Source: Symsagittifera roscoffensis
Lineage: Eukaryota > Xenacoelomorpha > Acoela > Convolutidae
DNA length: 29,047 nucleotides
Assembly (NCBI RefSeq): GCF_963678635.1
Contig: NW_026971532.1
Location: 1-29,047 of the forward strand
Direction: 5' to 3'
Shown: positions 1-10,208 of the stretch, one piece after another
Numbering within the stretch: the first letter of the stretch is position 1
How the letters are laid out: the number at the start of each line of letters is the position of its first letter
The notes under the pieces: generated by a model
What the model saw: only the letters and a program-made list of their open reading frames with translations
The model's database searches: none
What the model was told of the DNA's origin: nothing
Program-made: the position numbers and the translations under genes

Positions 1-480
1 CTTGTCACTCTAATGCAACCAGTGTACGGTACAATAGGTTTGTCTAAAGAATGCTACTCTTGTCTAAGACCTGATTTACGAACCAGTTGCAACAGATCTT
101 ATTCGCCTTCTCTTATCCCTATTAAAAAACTTGGGAGTCCCGGTCCAAAGAGAGAGCGCGGTGTTTAATAAAAAAAAAACTCGTAAGACAGGATTTTCAC
201 CGTACGACATGGTGCAGCCAGAATAATTCAAACCTGTGGGTTAAAGTCGCATCTGCAGAGCATCGGTTTTTTTAATGCATAACATAGCCCAAGCAATGAA
301 GTCGGCTAGCGACACTGTACCTTTTTTAAGCAAACGCACAATATCCGTTAGGTTAAACTACCAGGGAACAATCAATGGGCAGAAAAACAACTGGGACGGA
401 ACAATTTCAAAAACAACCCTACGGTTTGACAGATGGGACTGGCGAGTATCGTCAAACAAACAATCACACATTTAAAAACT
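1..480 (+). other. possible decayed coding stretch, unrecognised
   Basis: This stretch is less A+T-rich than what follows. One plus frame is open from base 1 to about 165 (55 codons), and another holds a 66-codon ORF at 275-475. The frames do not join and contain stops between 165 and 275. I recognise no domain. It could be a worn piece of a retroelement or a host exon entering from the left, or it could be chance. Nothing here fixes a start or a function. Confidence 0.2.
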
Positions 481-745
481 GCAAAAAAAAACGTTTCCTT
501 CTCAAATGACATTTTGGAGCTGTCAAAAAGAAAGAAATCCGCAGATCAGTTGCTGCTAAAACCCGTACTGATTAACTAAATATTGAAAACGTGGAAATCT
601 TAAGGAAAAAGTATATTTGCTTGCAACGAAGAAAAAGATTCAAAAACTCAAACCCTTTAAAAATTCAAACCCGCCCGAATTTAAATTCAGAAAACTGTAC
701 AGAAAACTCAGCAAACAATTGATAAAATGTTCTTGATTTACTTAC

Positions 746-903
746 CACTACAGTTCTGATGGTAAGGAATTCAAATTCATCTGGATAATCATCTGAATAT
801 TCATCAGAAGACGTGAGTCATTACAAGGCCAAACACTGCACTGGATAGACGCAGAGTTTTGGGTCTGTGTGTTTTCGGATTCCAGAGACAATTCTTTATA
901 CAT
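746..903 (-). other. possible minus-strand exon with an acidic tail and a GTAAGT donor
   Basis: On the minus strand an ATG at 903 opens a 48-codon ORF. A second frame in the 3' half reads SSDEYSDDYPDEFEFLTIRTVV-like acidic sequence (S, D, E and Y rich) for about 23 codons. It ends exactly at a consensus donor, GTG|GTAAGT, at 746/745. The two frames are separated by a one-base shift, so this is either a frameshifted exon or an exon whose acceptor I cannot place. No family is recognised. Low confidence. Confidence 0.25.
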
Positions 904-1123
904 GTTAAAAATTTTTTGGGCCGATCAAAGAAGACGAAAGAACGAAAAAGAGCAAAGGGAGCGTCCTTGTTGCGGAATTCGCATAAAGTTAAAAAAATAC
1001 ACGGTTTGGCCTCGTAATAGTTTTATTTAAAAAAAAACAGTTGATTCTAAGTGTTCTCTAATAACTAAAATTTTGGTCTTAGTTAACAACCCCCCAAACA
1101 CGTTTAGGGGGGGGAGATGATAA

Positions 1124-1163
1124 CTTGGTTCTGAATTCGAAATTTCCGCCAATCAGAACCAAG
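1124..1163. repeat. short inverted repeat containing CCAATCAGAACC
   Basis: CTTGGTTCTG at 1124-1133 is exactly complementary to CAGAACCAAG at 1154-1163, with a 20-nt loop. The right side includes CCAATCAGAACC, which recurs at about 24273-24284 in a similar T-rich context. A run of C then G just upstream (1090-1115) forms another weak hairpin. It is probably the end of a small dispersed element rather than a terminator. Confidence 0.4.
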
Positions 1164-1370
1164 CGTTTTTCACGCAGAGCTTAGCAAGTTTAATTCATAT
1201 TGAACGCTGAGTTGGAGTATCTCAACTTCGTCTAATTGGGGCGGGGGTTGAATGTTAGCTTGATCTAAATTTTCAACTGAGTTTTAAAATGTTATGTCTT
1301 AAACAGGTTTTTGCATATTACATCACAATTGTATAAAAAACTAACACTCATTGGGTAATTTTGCTTTTAG

Positions 1371-1478
1371 TATTATGATATCATGCCTGAAGATTACCTG
1401 AGCCAAAAAGATATTGTAATGAAGCCGAACGAAATCATCTTGCCGTTCGCTGTCAAATTTGCGGGGGAAGTTGCTCAG
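1371..1478 (+). CDS. coding exon, probably the extracellular N-terminal part of a seven-transmembrane receptor
   Basis: A 108-nt exon of 36 codons, phase 0 at both ends, beginning YYDIMPEDYLSQKD and ending FAVKFAGEVAQ. It is preceded by a branch-like CTAAC and the acceptor TTTTGCTTTTAG, and followed by the donor CAG|GTAAAT. Its base composition is clearly less A+T-rich than the flanks. The first 25 or so residues are acidic and polar, and the last ten become hydrophobic. Joined in phase to the exon at 7906, the hydrophobic end runs straight into a membrane helix, so I infer that the two belong to one receptor gene with a 6.4-kb intron. No earlier exon or start codon was found; the first exon may lie to the left of the window. 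The splice signals and open frame are visible. The family assignment rests on the second exon. Confidence 0.6.
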
Positions 1479-1689
1479 GTAAATCATGGCTTAAACTCTG
1501 TAATCTCACGCGATTCAATCGAGCAATGTAAAAGATATTCAATCTTGTCTCCAAGAAGTTAAAAGCTTTTTTTAGCCAAAAATCTAACAAAAATTCAATT
1601 TTAGTGTTACCGCCGGAAATGAGTTCTCAAAATATCTACGTACAAAAGTAGTTTTTTTCCTAACTTCCCAAAAACAAGTGTTTTTGATC

Positions 1690-2060
1690 ACTTTGAATCA
1701 TTTGCACCAAAATTTAGATCAGCATTATCCAATAATGCCTTCTGATGATTATCTCATTTCGACTCCAAGTCAAATTTTTTTTCAGGATATTGTTCATCTA
1801 TTTTAGGTCTTTAAACAATGGGACAAAAACACAAAATTATAAATCAATGTATTGTTAATTTTCATTTGACACTTTCAAAAGAGGTATTCAATACATTTCT
1901 ATCATTTGCACCAGAAATAAGATCATCGTAAGTGTTAAACTTTTTACTTACAGGATTCTGCTGATCTTATTAAAAGTATTGAAACAATGGGACAAAAATG
2001 CATACAAAAACTAAAATTTACGTTGCTTATAAGTTTTGTTTTCATCTCATTTCGATAATT
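1690..2060. repeat. degenerate direct duplication of about 170-205 bp
   Basis: Two consecutive segments share ordered motifs: ATCATTTGCACCA at 1697-1709 and 1901-1913, a CAGGAT-containing stretch after each, then AAACAATGGGACAAAAA at 1813-1829 and 1982-1998. Spacing differs between the copies (207 and 169 bp), so they have gained indels. It is intronic if the receptor gene model is right. Confidence 0.45.
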
Positions 2061-2231
2061 TTAATATTATATCACAATGAAGCACGTTTTTTTGCGACTG
2101 TTATTTTAAAAGCAGTCAACTAAACCAAAATCAAGTATAAAAAGATTTTAACAGGAAATTGAAAACCAGTATTGGTTTTTTTAAACAATTACTACCAGCC
2201 TCAGTTTTAAGTTTTTCAACTGGAACCACTC

Positions 2232-2428
2232 GCGGAATCCACTTGAGGAAACTTTGCAGAATCCACATACAATAGGCAGCATTTCTTCACATTTTCGCAT
2301 TCAGCTTAGAAAATTTGTGGACTCAATTTACAGTGGCGGAATCCACTTACAGTTGCGGAATCCAGAACTTAACAAATATGGCGACAAACTTTACAGTTTT
2401 TGTTACAGTTTTTGGACGCGGAATCCAC
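2232..2428. repeat. cluster of five GCGGAATCCAC motifs
   Basis: GCGGAATCCACTT or close variants occur at 2232, 2256 (GCAGAATCCACA), 2336, 2355 and 2418. The spacing is irregular, so this is not a clean tandem array. ORFs crossing this stretch (2254-2598 and 2315-2509) overlap in different frames, show no family resemblance, and are judged non-coding. Confidence 0.4.
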
Positions 2429-2598
2429 GGAAACTTTTTAAGTCCGCAATTTGGCCTGGTAATGATGGAAAAAGATTTAAGAACATATTCAAAAAATTTT
2501 TTAATCTAGCAGATTTCAGCTTCCTCGCAAGTTTTTTTTTAAATCTGACATTAGAACAAAACGTTGAAATTTCTCATCTTTTTGTGGGGTTTTTATGA

Positions 2599-5500
2599 AT
2601 ATTTTTTTTGTCACTTAAAAACTGAAACAATCACATGGTCAATTCTAAAGATTATTTTTGAGGGCATAGATTTTGCATTGAAAGAACTCCTCGTAAAAAA
2701 AACGAACTAATACACACCCATAATTTTAGTAGTATGATCTATGAAAAATGAAAGTTTCAAATAATCATGTGTAAAATCCTAAAGCAGGTGACGATATAAA
2801 ATGAAAGCTAGAAAAACAGTGTCTTGCAAATCATTAGTGCCGATTGATCCGTACCTCCTAACATACGAAGTCAGATCTAAATTTAATACGAAACTATGTT
2901 CTCGTGATCTTCTTGTCCTTTCTAAATATTTTAAGTTGTAGGTAGTAGATTGTCGGGGATGACTTCCGCACAAGGAAAACGCTAGTAACGAACGGAGCTA
3001 CTGAAAAAGCACTATTCATAACGTTTCATGACATCATTTTTCAGGACAAGCGTTTTCTTTTACATGAAAAAAAAACTGTTTCTTTTACATGTTGAAAACT
3101 GGTATCCTAATTTTTTAAAATTATTATTGGAGAAAAAAACAGAATCATGATAAACATACGTTTTTTTACTTTAAGATCTTTAATTTTTTTTGTCCAAAAA
3201 CTTAGTCCAGGCACAGTCTTTTTGCACAAAAGTAACAAACATTACAACGAATGTTTTTTTTGAAGCCTTGTTTCAGGCGAAAAGATAAACTTGAAGTATG
3301 TTCGAAAAACAGGCCGCGATTCACAAACACTCAGTTTATAAGACAATTTTTTTAGCCGTGCACAAAATTTTCAAATTGCTGATATAATCATGTGTCAAAT
3401 TACAACCTTAAATTAGATGACGAATCTCCAAATGCGGCATCTCCGCGGGATTCTTGACACCAAACTTGTTGGTTTACCTACATGAGAAACTCTTAGAACC
3501 AAACACAAAAAATTTATACAAAACTCAAAAACTCAATTAATTTTCATTCTAAGAGAAAATGATATTCACGACATTTTATACATCAAAAAATGCTAGTCAC
3601 ACATTTCCATACAGCGAAAAAATCCTAGATATATTGAACAATTTTTGGATGTATGAACCGCTGGTCTTAAAAGTGTGACAAAGTATGACTAGCGTTTTGT
3701 GTCAACCCTGGTTGCTATTATGTAACTGTCAATCGCGTGTTGAAACATTTGTACAAGATTGAAAACAATTGAGTTCAAAGAGCAAAAAACTGATAAAATA
3801 CTCATATGATCTTGGTTCAAATCACATCACCTTTCTTTGCCATGTTCTCAAACAGACAAGCATCGTTTCGAAGCCATTAAGAAAGAAACATCGTTAGAAA
3901 ATTCAGACTAAGGACATTTAGACTTTTAGTTACTTCTAGACTTTGAAAGTTAGCAGACTATGAATGTTAGTAGAACTTAGACTATCAAAAGAAATTATAA
4001 TAAATCTTAATGTACAACTTATTAGGGAAAACACAGTTTGGTATAAAGTTATTTCAATGTACCTTACTCATGCAAAAACACAGGCACAAAAACTAAAAAT
4101 AAAATTAAAGCAACAACAAATCAGAGTTAAATTTAGTTTGTTGTAAGGATCAAATTTACCAACGAATGGCAGATCAAAAAAATTAAGGCTATATTATAAA
4201 GAAAGAAATCCAAAATTTACCTGATTATAAAATTTGATTTTCAAGACAAGGACACATTCACAAATAAACCGATCACTACATCACAATTTAAGATTAAGAT
4301 AAATTGGAGCTACTTAGCACTTTCTTCTCCATGTGATATCTGCTAAAGAATCTCCGCACCTATAACTAATTACCTTAAATTAGCATTGAGCTTACTATTA
4401 AAAACTTTAATTTCGCTGCGCTCTGAGTGGTCAAAAACTCAATCATTTTAATCTAACAAGAGTGGGAGAAGGCTGAATAGATCCGAGAAATCAAATCAAC
4501 AAAATGATTCAAATTAGGAAACAATAAATCAAAGCATATCAAACAATATCACAAAAAAAGATTCTCAAGTTAAATTAAAACACATTTCAAGTGACAAAAT
4601 TTTGGCAGATTTAAAATTCTGATTGATTTAAAAAGGTTACTTGTATGGCTTATGATCAGTTTAATGGATTATAATAGGTTAAAAATTTTGGAAAAAAAAA
4701 CGATTAAAATCAGTTGTAAGTCTTTTCAACAGGTACTTTGATAATTATAATCAGTTACCATTGTAAAAAAAATCATCAGAATAAACTGTTTTAACCAAAT
4801 TCTTGAGACAAATTTCGGATGCAGATAGATTTAAAATCGCAACCTTTGTCGCTCGTTGTCAATAAAAAGATCTTTGTTAAAAAAATAGCAAAAAAAAAAT
4901 TCCAATCGAGGAAATTTATCATTATTAGGCAATCATAGTGAGAGCATACTAAAAAAACTTGCAACATTATCAACAAGTTCTCTCAAAATTTCAAAAAAAG
5001 TTCAGAGAAAATTCAAACAAGAGAAACAAAAAAACTGATGACCAAAGGTTTAGTTCAAATTTTCAAATTTAACATGGTGCAATCAAACGAAAATTTAATA
5101 CGCTATATCAAATAAATTAGTTAGAGAAAATTTTTTGTCTTATTCTTTGCATTTTGAAAACAAAATAACTATAGCAAACGAGAATGTTTCTCGTCAATGA
5201 CAATTTTAAAAACAGTCAAAAACTATGATCTCAAAAGCTTTTAAGCCAGCCAAATATGAAAACAAACGTTGGTTTAGAGAAACACTTTATTAAATATTCC
5301 GCATGATCAACCCATTGAAGGTGAGTGGCAAAAAAACTTTTTTTAGGTTACCGGCGCCAAAATAAAGATGTTGGAATCGCATCACAGATTCAAAAATTTG
5401 AAACAAGCAAATAATCAAAGAAAACCTTGAAAAATTATCGCCCAACTATACATAAAAAACGGCTCTTACGAAGCTCCAGAATTCAGACAAAAACTTGATT

Positions 5501-6312
5501 AAAATAGTTAAGGACTGGCTCTAAGTTAACTTCGTTTGATTGATTCAAGGATTGAATTGAAAAGACTAACCCAAACAAATTCAAATGCTCACAACTTGTT
5601 TTCATTGGGTAATATATACATTTACTTTAACTTACACACAAACATTATCAGAGAAAACTTTAGATGACCAACATAAATTTTATTGCATTAAAACACCAAA
5701 AATTTAATCAATAACTTTTACCATTAGTTATCCTTTAGTCATCGTACCCAATTAATGAGTAAACCTCTATTTTTGATATTTTTGTAATTTGACTTTTTAT
5801 CAGACAAATTAGGAGCTTATCGTGTTAAAAAAAACGTTTATAAACCAGAAACATAACAAGAAAGCTTGTATATCTACGCGAAACCCTGATCGTTCCGAGT
5901 GCACTTTAAGGCCAATTTAAAAGTTTGTGGTTGGAAAAATTAAAAAATTTTTATATATTTTTTGTTTTTGACTCCCCATTGTGGTGTTAAAATCAAGATG
6001 ATGCATTTGGCGTCTTCTATAAAAATAAAAAGACCAAATAATTGCCTCAATTTCATATAGAGTTCAAAACAACACCACACGGACGTTTTATCAGAACGCA
6101 ATATATCGCCCGTTGATTATAACCAATTGGCCTAATAAGCATTTTTCACACCGCCATATTTTTTCAAAAAAACACTCACATGTATTTTTTTCTCTTTTTG
6201 AGCTCAGAAAAACATTATTTTTCAGATGATAAGAAAAATGCCGTTAAAACTGCTCAGTTCAAAATTCAAAAATTTACTGGTTAAAAATCCTACGCAGGTA
6301 CAAAGAAAGTTT
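2599..6312. other. A+T-rich, no gene seen apart from a small inverted-repeat element
   Basis: Long poly-A and poly-T-rich stretches with no convincing exon on either strand. The short ORFs at 2779-2973 (minus), 3964-4146 (plus) and 4791-4976 (minus) are low-complexity and lack splice signals or family features. There is a local direct repeat of TTTCTTTTACATG at about 3054 and 3078. If the receptor exons at 1371 and 7906 form one gene, this is intron. Confidence 0.5.
3592..3693. mobile_element. possible very small inverted-repeat element (MITE-like)
   Basis: GCTAGTCA at 3592-3599 pairs with TGACTAGC at 3686-3693. Counting the flanks, 13 of 15 positions are complementary. The 102-bp interval carries no ORF. 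I could not see a convincing target-site duplication, so it may simply be a hairpin. Confidence 0.3.
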
Positions 6313-6314
6313 AG

Positions 6315-6779
6315 CGATTTCTTTTAAAGTGTCCAGATGAGACAAATAAGGCAGATATTTTTGAAAAAGAACATTTAAAGTGTCCAGATGAGACAAATAA
6401 GGCAGATATCTTTGAAAAAGAACATTTAAAGTGTCCAGATGAGACAAATAAGGCAGATATCTTTGAAAAAGAACATTTAAAGTGTCCAGATGAGACAAAT
6501 AAGGCAGATATCTTTGAAAAAGAACATTTAAAGTGTCCAGATGAGACAAATAAGGCAGATATCTCTGAAAAAGAACAGATGAAGAAAGAGGAGTGCAGGC
6601 TGAGCAGAAACAAAGAGAGTGACGCATCGAAAACATCGTTTCACTATAAGGAAGCAAAAACGTCACGTGAACAAGTCTTGAGTTACGACATAAGTGAGAC
6701 GCCGTCCCCGCACCAAATTTTCTCCGTTGATAACCAATTGTCTGTTGCAATTTTTTGTTCGAAAATGCATTTAACGTAA
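6315..6779 (+). CDS. candidate coding exon with five 17-residue repeats, unrecognised
   Basis: One plus frame is open for 155 codons, from just after an in-frame TAG at 6312 to the stop at 6777. It reads five copies of a 17-residue unit (KCPDETNKADIFEKEHL), then a hydrophilic non-repeat tail beginning MKKEECRLSRNKES and ending CSKMHLT. The tail is distinctly less A+T-rich than its surroundings, as expected of coding DNA. No ATG precedes the repeats; the first is at 6579. The frame would therefore have to begin at an acceptor such as AAAGTTTAG at 6306-6314, whose pyrimidine tract is poor. The minus strand is also open across the repeats (6274-6750), a normal result of a 51-bp unit. The repeats are charged, with one Cys per unit, and no domain is recognised. 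It could be a minisatellite that happens to be open. Confidence 0.35.
   Translation, partial: RFLLKCPDETNKADIFEKEHLKCPDETNKADIFEKEHLKCPDETNKADIFEKEHLKCPDETNKADIFEKEHLKCPDETNKADISEKEQMKKEECRLSRNKESDASKTSFHYKEAKTSREQVLSYDISETPSPHQIFSVDNQLSVAIFCSKMHLT
6327..6581. repeat. tandem repeat, 5 x 51 bp
   Basis: Unit starts, counted at GTGTCCAG, fall at 6329, 6380, 6431, 6482 and 6533, exactly 51 bp apart. Units 2 to 4 are identical. Unit 1 has a C-to-T change (GATATTTTTG) and unit 5 a T-to-C change (GATATCTCTG). Near-identity implies recent expansion or gene conversion. The period is divisible by three, so unit number can change without shifting the reading frame. Confidence 0.95.
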
Positions 6780-7905
6780 AGCAATAATTTATCTCACTAA
6801 ATTGTCTTCGAAGACAAAAATAAAAGGTTTTTTGTCGAAAAGTTCTATTAAATTACTTTTTTGGGTCAATATTTGTGAAATTGAAGTATCTATTTTTCAT
6901 TAAAATAACTAAAAAGTAATTTTTTTTCTCCATACCATCATACCATTTCAAATATATTTTCATTTTATACCAAAAAACCTAATTTTTTCATTAAAAGTGC
7001 AAAAAATTTATGATTCATAGTAAGCATAATTTGCCACTTTAAGACAAGAATACAAATCGTTACCTTGGCAAAATCATATCAGAAGTGGGTTGCGAAACTT
7101 ACCCATTTCGTTTTACATCTTGATTTTTTGTTTTGTTTATTATTGTTTATTTTAAGTGCATTAGCTCATTGAGTGTTCATCATGCAATCATCTTTCAGTT
7201 TATTGCGTTAGATTGTTTTGGAACTAAAATCTTCAGGACTTTCTATAAACTATCAGCAAAATTAACGATTTTTAGTTACTTCATGCTTGCAAGGAGCCAT
7301 GTTCGTTGTCAATGATTGATAATTGACGTTTTAATTTAAAAATTCATGCTTTTGTGAATAATGTTTTCTGAGGAATCTTTGAAACAACATTTAATTTGAT
7401 TGCGATTATATAGCACAAAAATAGATTTATGTGAAAACATATATATGGCGTCAAAAACAATTTATCGAAAAAAAGATTATTCAGGCAGATTAGATGTTGA
7501 CAAAAATAGGCTATACGAAGATAAAAACAGTTTTTGGTGGAAACATACTGCGATAAAAGTTGTTCTGAAAAGCAATCGTTTTTGCTTATTATTCCAAAAG
7601 AAACTGTTGCTTGCATTGCTGACACATAGTCAACTATAATGGCATCTTTTTTGACAAAGGCTTCTTAACATACTGCTTTTTATCCGAGAAACTTTGGGGG
7701 GGGGGGTTCAACAATAGTGTGTGAAAATAACCAGGAAGAAACCTGGGTAGGATTTTGACAAAAAATCACTCCAAAGCTGCGCCAGAAAAAAACGAGCAAC
7801 AAAAGAAGGGAATGATTGCTAAATGGATCTAATATCAAAGCGTTGAGCGGAAAAGTCAATTTTATAACCAAGAAATATCTAAATCTTGTCATGTTTTTTG
7901 TTTAG
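6780..7905. other. A+T-rich, no gene seen
   Basis: ORFs at 7133-7315, 7400-7639 and 7344-7625 (minus) overlap or are low-complexity, and none has splice context or family features. A run of eleven G at about 7696-7706 is the only obvious local oddity. The last 25 bases form the pyrimidine tract and acceptor of the next exon. Confidence 0.5.
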
Positions 7906-8126
7906 ATACCGGTGTTATTGACAGTTTTGCTTCTAAATTTGTATTGTCTGGTGGTAATTTTGCGTTCGGAAGAGCTGCACACCCTGGATTATTTTCTGAT
8001 TACTTTCCAATGCTTAAGCGATTTGTTATATTCTGGATTTCTTGGAACGGTGTTTTTCTTTTATGACAACTACCTGCATGTCAAAGTCATTTGTGAGTTC
8101 TTTATGACAATGGGGCTGGACAATTG
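7906..8126 (+). CDS. coding exon, TM1 to start of TM3 of a rhodopsin-like seven-transmembrane receptor
   Basis: A 221-nt exon between a good acceptor (TCATGTTTTTTGTTTAG) and a good donor (TTG|GTGAGA). It enters in phase 0 and leaves after two bases of a codon. The 73 complete codons read a hydrophobic helix (about residues 3-19, LLTVLLLNLYCLVVIL) with the Asn typical of TM1. A short polar loop (RSEELHT) follows. A second helix starting DYFLITFQCLSDLL carries the L-x-x-x-D spacing typical of TM2, with an Asp where class A receptors bind sodium. Next come an extracellular loop and a Cys (VICEFF) placed like the conserved Cys at the top of TM3. These features are visible; the receptor class and ligand are not. 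The upstream partner is probably the exon at 1371-1478. No exon with the remaining helices was found in the window. Confidence 0.6.
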
Positions 8127-8957
8127 GTGAGATAAAAGTTGCATTTCAACCAACACTATCTGCTGATAAACCTGAGTAGATCTAAAAACTGCTTTATGGG
8201 ATCGGATTGTAAATCAAAACTTTAAATTAAAAATTCATAATGAGTGTACACAAGTACCCACTACAAAAAATGGTTTGGACTTTTTTATTTGAAATTATTA
8301 AGCATTTTGTTTCCAAAACATTAGTAGAAATCGTAATTTAGTATAGCAATATAACATAATGAGTTATGGATACTAAGCAGTAGGGGTTTTATATGTCACT
8401 AATGTGGGTTTATCATAAGTTGGGGTATTGAATATAGCTGTCTAACGATCCCTAATGTTATCGAATCCCATGGATTCTACTAAAAGTTTTCCTAATGATC
8501 TTGATGTAGAAAGTTACTTCACTGATCTCCATGCGAATTAACTTGATAGTTTTTACTTTGCTAAAAACATCCTTACTTTGTGGCTAAAACACTGAAGGGA
8601 TTATTTTTTCTTTCCAACGCCAATACCACCAAAATGTTTTTGCAATTATTCGATAATCCATAAAATCCGCTGCTAATATATATATAAATGCAGCCGAATA
8701 AACAATCGAAACTGAGTTTCAGTTAGAAGCACCAAGCGCTATAGATATGCAGTGCATTTACAAGCTATATATGGAAACTCGTTAGAATAATTCAAACAAA
8801 ATTTCAAATATCCCCATTATATCAAACTAACCCGTACTCAGCGAAGACTGTTTTTCAAGAAAGAACAACTAAAAAATTTACCCAGCCAGTTTGTTGTATT
8901 TTTTGTACAGAATTGATCTATTTATTTCTTAGTTTAGAAATAAACAATTTACAATTT
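8127..8957. other. no gene seen
   Basis: Mixed A+T-rich sequence after the receptor exon. A short TA run (about 8676-8685) is present. No exon with helix-like content that would continue the receptor was found here. Confidence 0.5.
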
Positions 8958-8965
8958 ATGGAGAG
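8958..8965. repeat. left 8-bp target-site duplication of the MITE
   Basis: ATGGAGAG lies immediately before the left inverted repeat and is repeated exactly at 9399-9406, immediately after the right one. An 8-bp duplication is characteristic of hAT-superfamily insertion. Confidence 0.9.
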
Positions 8966-9398
8966 CAGGGGCGGATCTAGGATTTTCTCGAGGGGGGGGG
9001 GGGCGGATTTTCAAAAAAAATTCGAAAATTTTGACGACCTTTTTTTTTAGGTCGACCAAATTGATTTTTGGAGCTCTCCCAAAGCATTTTTTTGCCCTCA
9101 TTTTGGCTAAACTTTCTGCGCCGCAGGCAAACTTCTGAAAAAACAGTTAGTCAAAAAAGCCGTTTTTGGGCACTTTTTGAAAAATTTTGACAAAAAAATC
9201 TCGTTTTTTTGGCGCGCGCTCCCCCTCAAAGTTAGTATATATTGGCGCCAAAGGCGCCTTTAGAAAAATTTTAGGGTCGGTCGGCCAAAATGGATTTCTG
9301 AAAAAGTATCAAAGGGGGGACCCTTTGGGTCGGCAGGGGGTCAAATCCCTGAGGGGAGGGGGGCGTCCGCCCCCCCCCCCCCTCTAAATCCGCCCCTG
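8966..9398. mobile_element. complete non-autonomous hAT-type MITE
   Basis: A 433-bp element bounded by inverted repeats. The left end is CAGGGGCGGATCTAGG. The right end, read inward on the other strand, is CAGGGGCGGATTTAGAGG. Both are flanked by the exact 8-bp duplication ATGGAGAG. Terminal CAG and an 8-bp duplication place it in the hAT superfamily. Just inside the ends are a run of 12 G (8992-9003) and a run of 13 C (9370-9382), which could pair and extend the hairpin. The interior has T-rich runs and GGCGCC palindromes but no transposase, so it would need one supplied in trans. The 66-codon ORF inside (9187-9387) runs into the C tract and is not a gene. CAGGGGCGGAT ends are widespread among invertebrate MITEs. 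The intact duplication suggests little decay at the edges. Confidence 0.9.
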
Positions 9399-9406
9399 AT
9401 GGAGAG
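9399..9406. repeat. right 8-bp target-site duplication of the MITE
   Basis: ATGGAGAG, an exact copy of 8958-8965. Confidence 0.9.
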
Positions 9407-9469
9407 GATTAATCAAAAATCAGTTTATTTCACTGCTCATCCGCAACGATAGATTGCTAATGCTAAATC

Positions 9470-9536
9470 TATCCTTGCATAGCGGTTAGCACAACAGCAA
9501 AACTCGCAGCTCGGAGGATCGAGCCGCAGCTGGAGA
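9470..9536 (+). repeat. possible tRNA-derived SINE head
   Basis: TAGCGGTTAGCAC at 9480-9492 resembles a pol III A box, and GGATCGAGCCG at 9516-9526 resembles a B box, with tRNA-like spacing. The piece is less A+T-rich than its flanks. I cannot fold a good acceptor or T stem, so it is not a functional tRNA. No SINE tail or target duplication was identified. Confidence 0.3.
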
Positions 9537-9860
9537 GTTCATTCTTGGTAGAAAAAAACCTATAATTATCTTATTTTTGATCAGAAATTAGATTACAAAT
9601 AAAGAATTTGAAGAAAACTCCGGCTTTATTTTAACGTTTTAAAAAAATTTTCTGACCAGAATGTTAGATCAGACGTAAAATATTTCAGCTCAGGAACGAA
9701 GAATTTTCCGTACGCGAAAACTGAACTTTCAACCAGCAAGTTTTGTGCAAAAAACGTTATTTGTAGTTTCTACTAATTAATTATAAGTATTGTTTTGGTT
9801 TTAAGTTAATGCGAATGTAAGAAAACGCCCAGGAAATCCTTTTTATCAAAATTTATATGC

Positions 9861-9966
9861 AATGCAGATGAAATTTAATGGGTAATACGTAATGCAATAA
9901 ATGGGAAATTTATATATAATGCAGATGAAATAAAATGTAATGTACCAATGCAGATGAAAATTAATG
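9861..9966. repeat. three dispersed copies of AATGCAGATGAAA
   Basis: AATGCAGATGAAA followed by a short spacer and AATG occurs at 9861, 9918 and 9947, with shorter AATGCRA pieces between. It is a degenerate local repeat with irregular spacing. Confidence 0.5.
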
Positions 9967-10208
9967 CGAATTATCTGAATATTAAATTGCTTTCAATATC
10001 AATGCAAGAGTACAAAAAACAAAGTTTGGCTGAAAATCTGGGTTTTCTCATGACCTTGACTGGAGTTGTTAGAATTTAGTTTCCTTAAGTCCAAAGTTTG
10101 TTGTAAAATTTATTGTAGGAAAATTTCAGGCTCTTTTTTAGAAGGAAGCAATTTTAGAGAGAAGCATTTTTAGGCTCTTTTTTTTCTGTTCCCCCCACCT
10201 CACATTAG

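Noticed and set aside
2254-2598. 114-codon plus ORF
   Set aside because: It crosses the GCGGAATCCAC cluster and T-rich sequence, overlaps another ORF, and has no splice context or family resemblance.
6327-6581. CRISPR-like array
   Set aside because: The units are directly adjacent with no spacers, and the context is eukaryotic.
6274-6750. 158-codon minus-strand ORF through the 51-bp repeats
   Set aside because: It is open because the repeat unit has no stop in that frame. Its non-repeat ends lack coding character, whereas the plus frame continues into a coding-like tail.
7696-7706. G run as a MITE end or quadruplex
   Set aside because: It is a single run with no partner C run or inverted repeat nearby.
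9187-9387. 66-codon ORF with a Gly/Pro-rich end
   Set aside because: It lies wholly inside the MITE and its tail is the translated G and C tracts.
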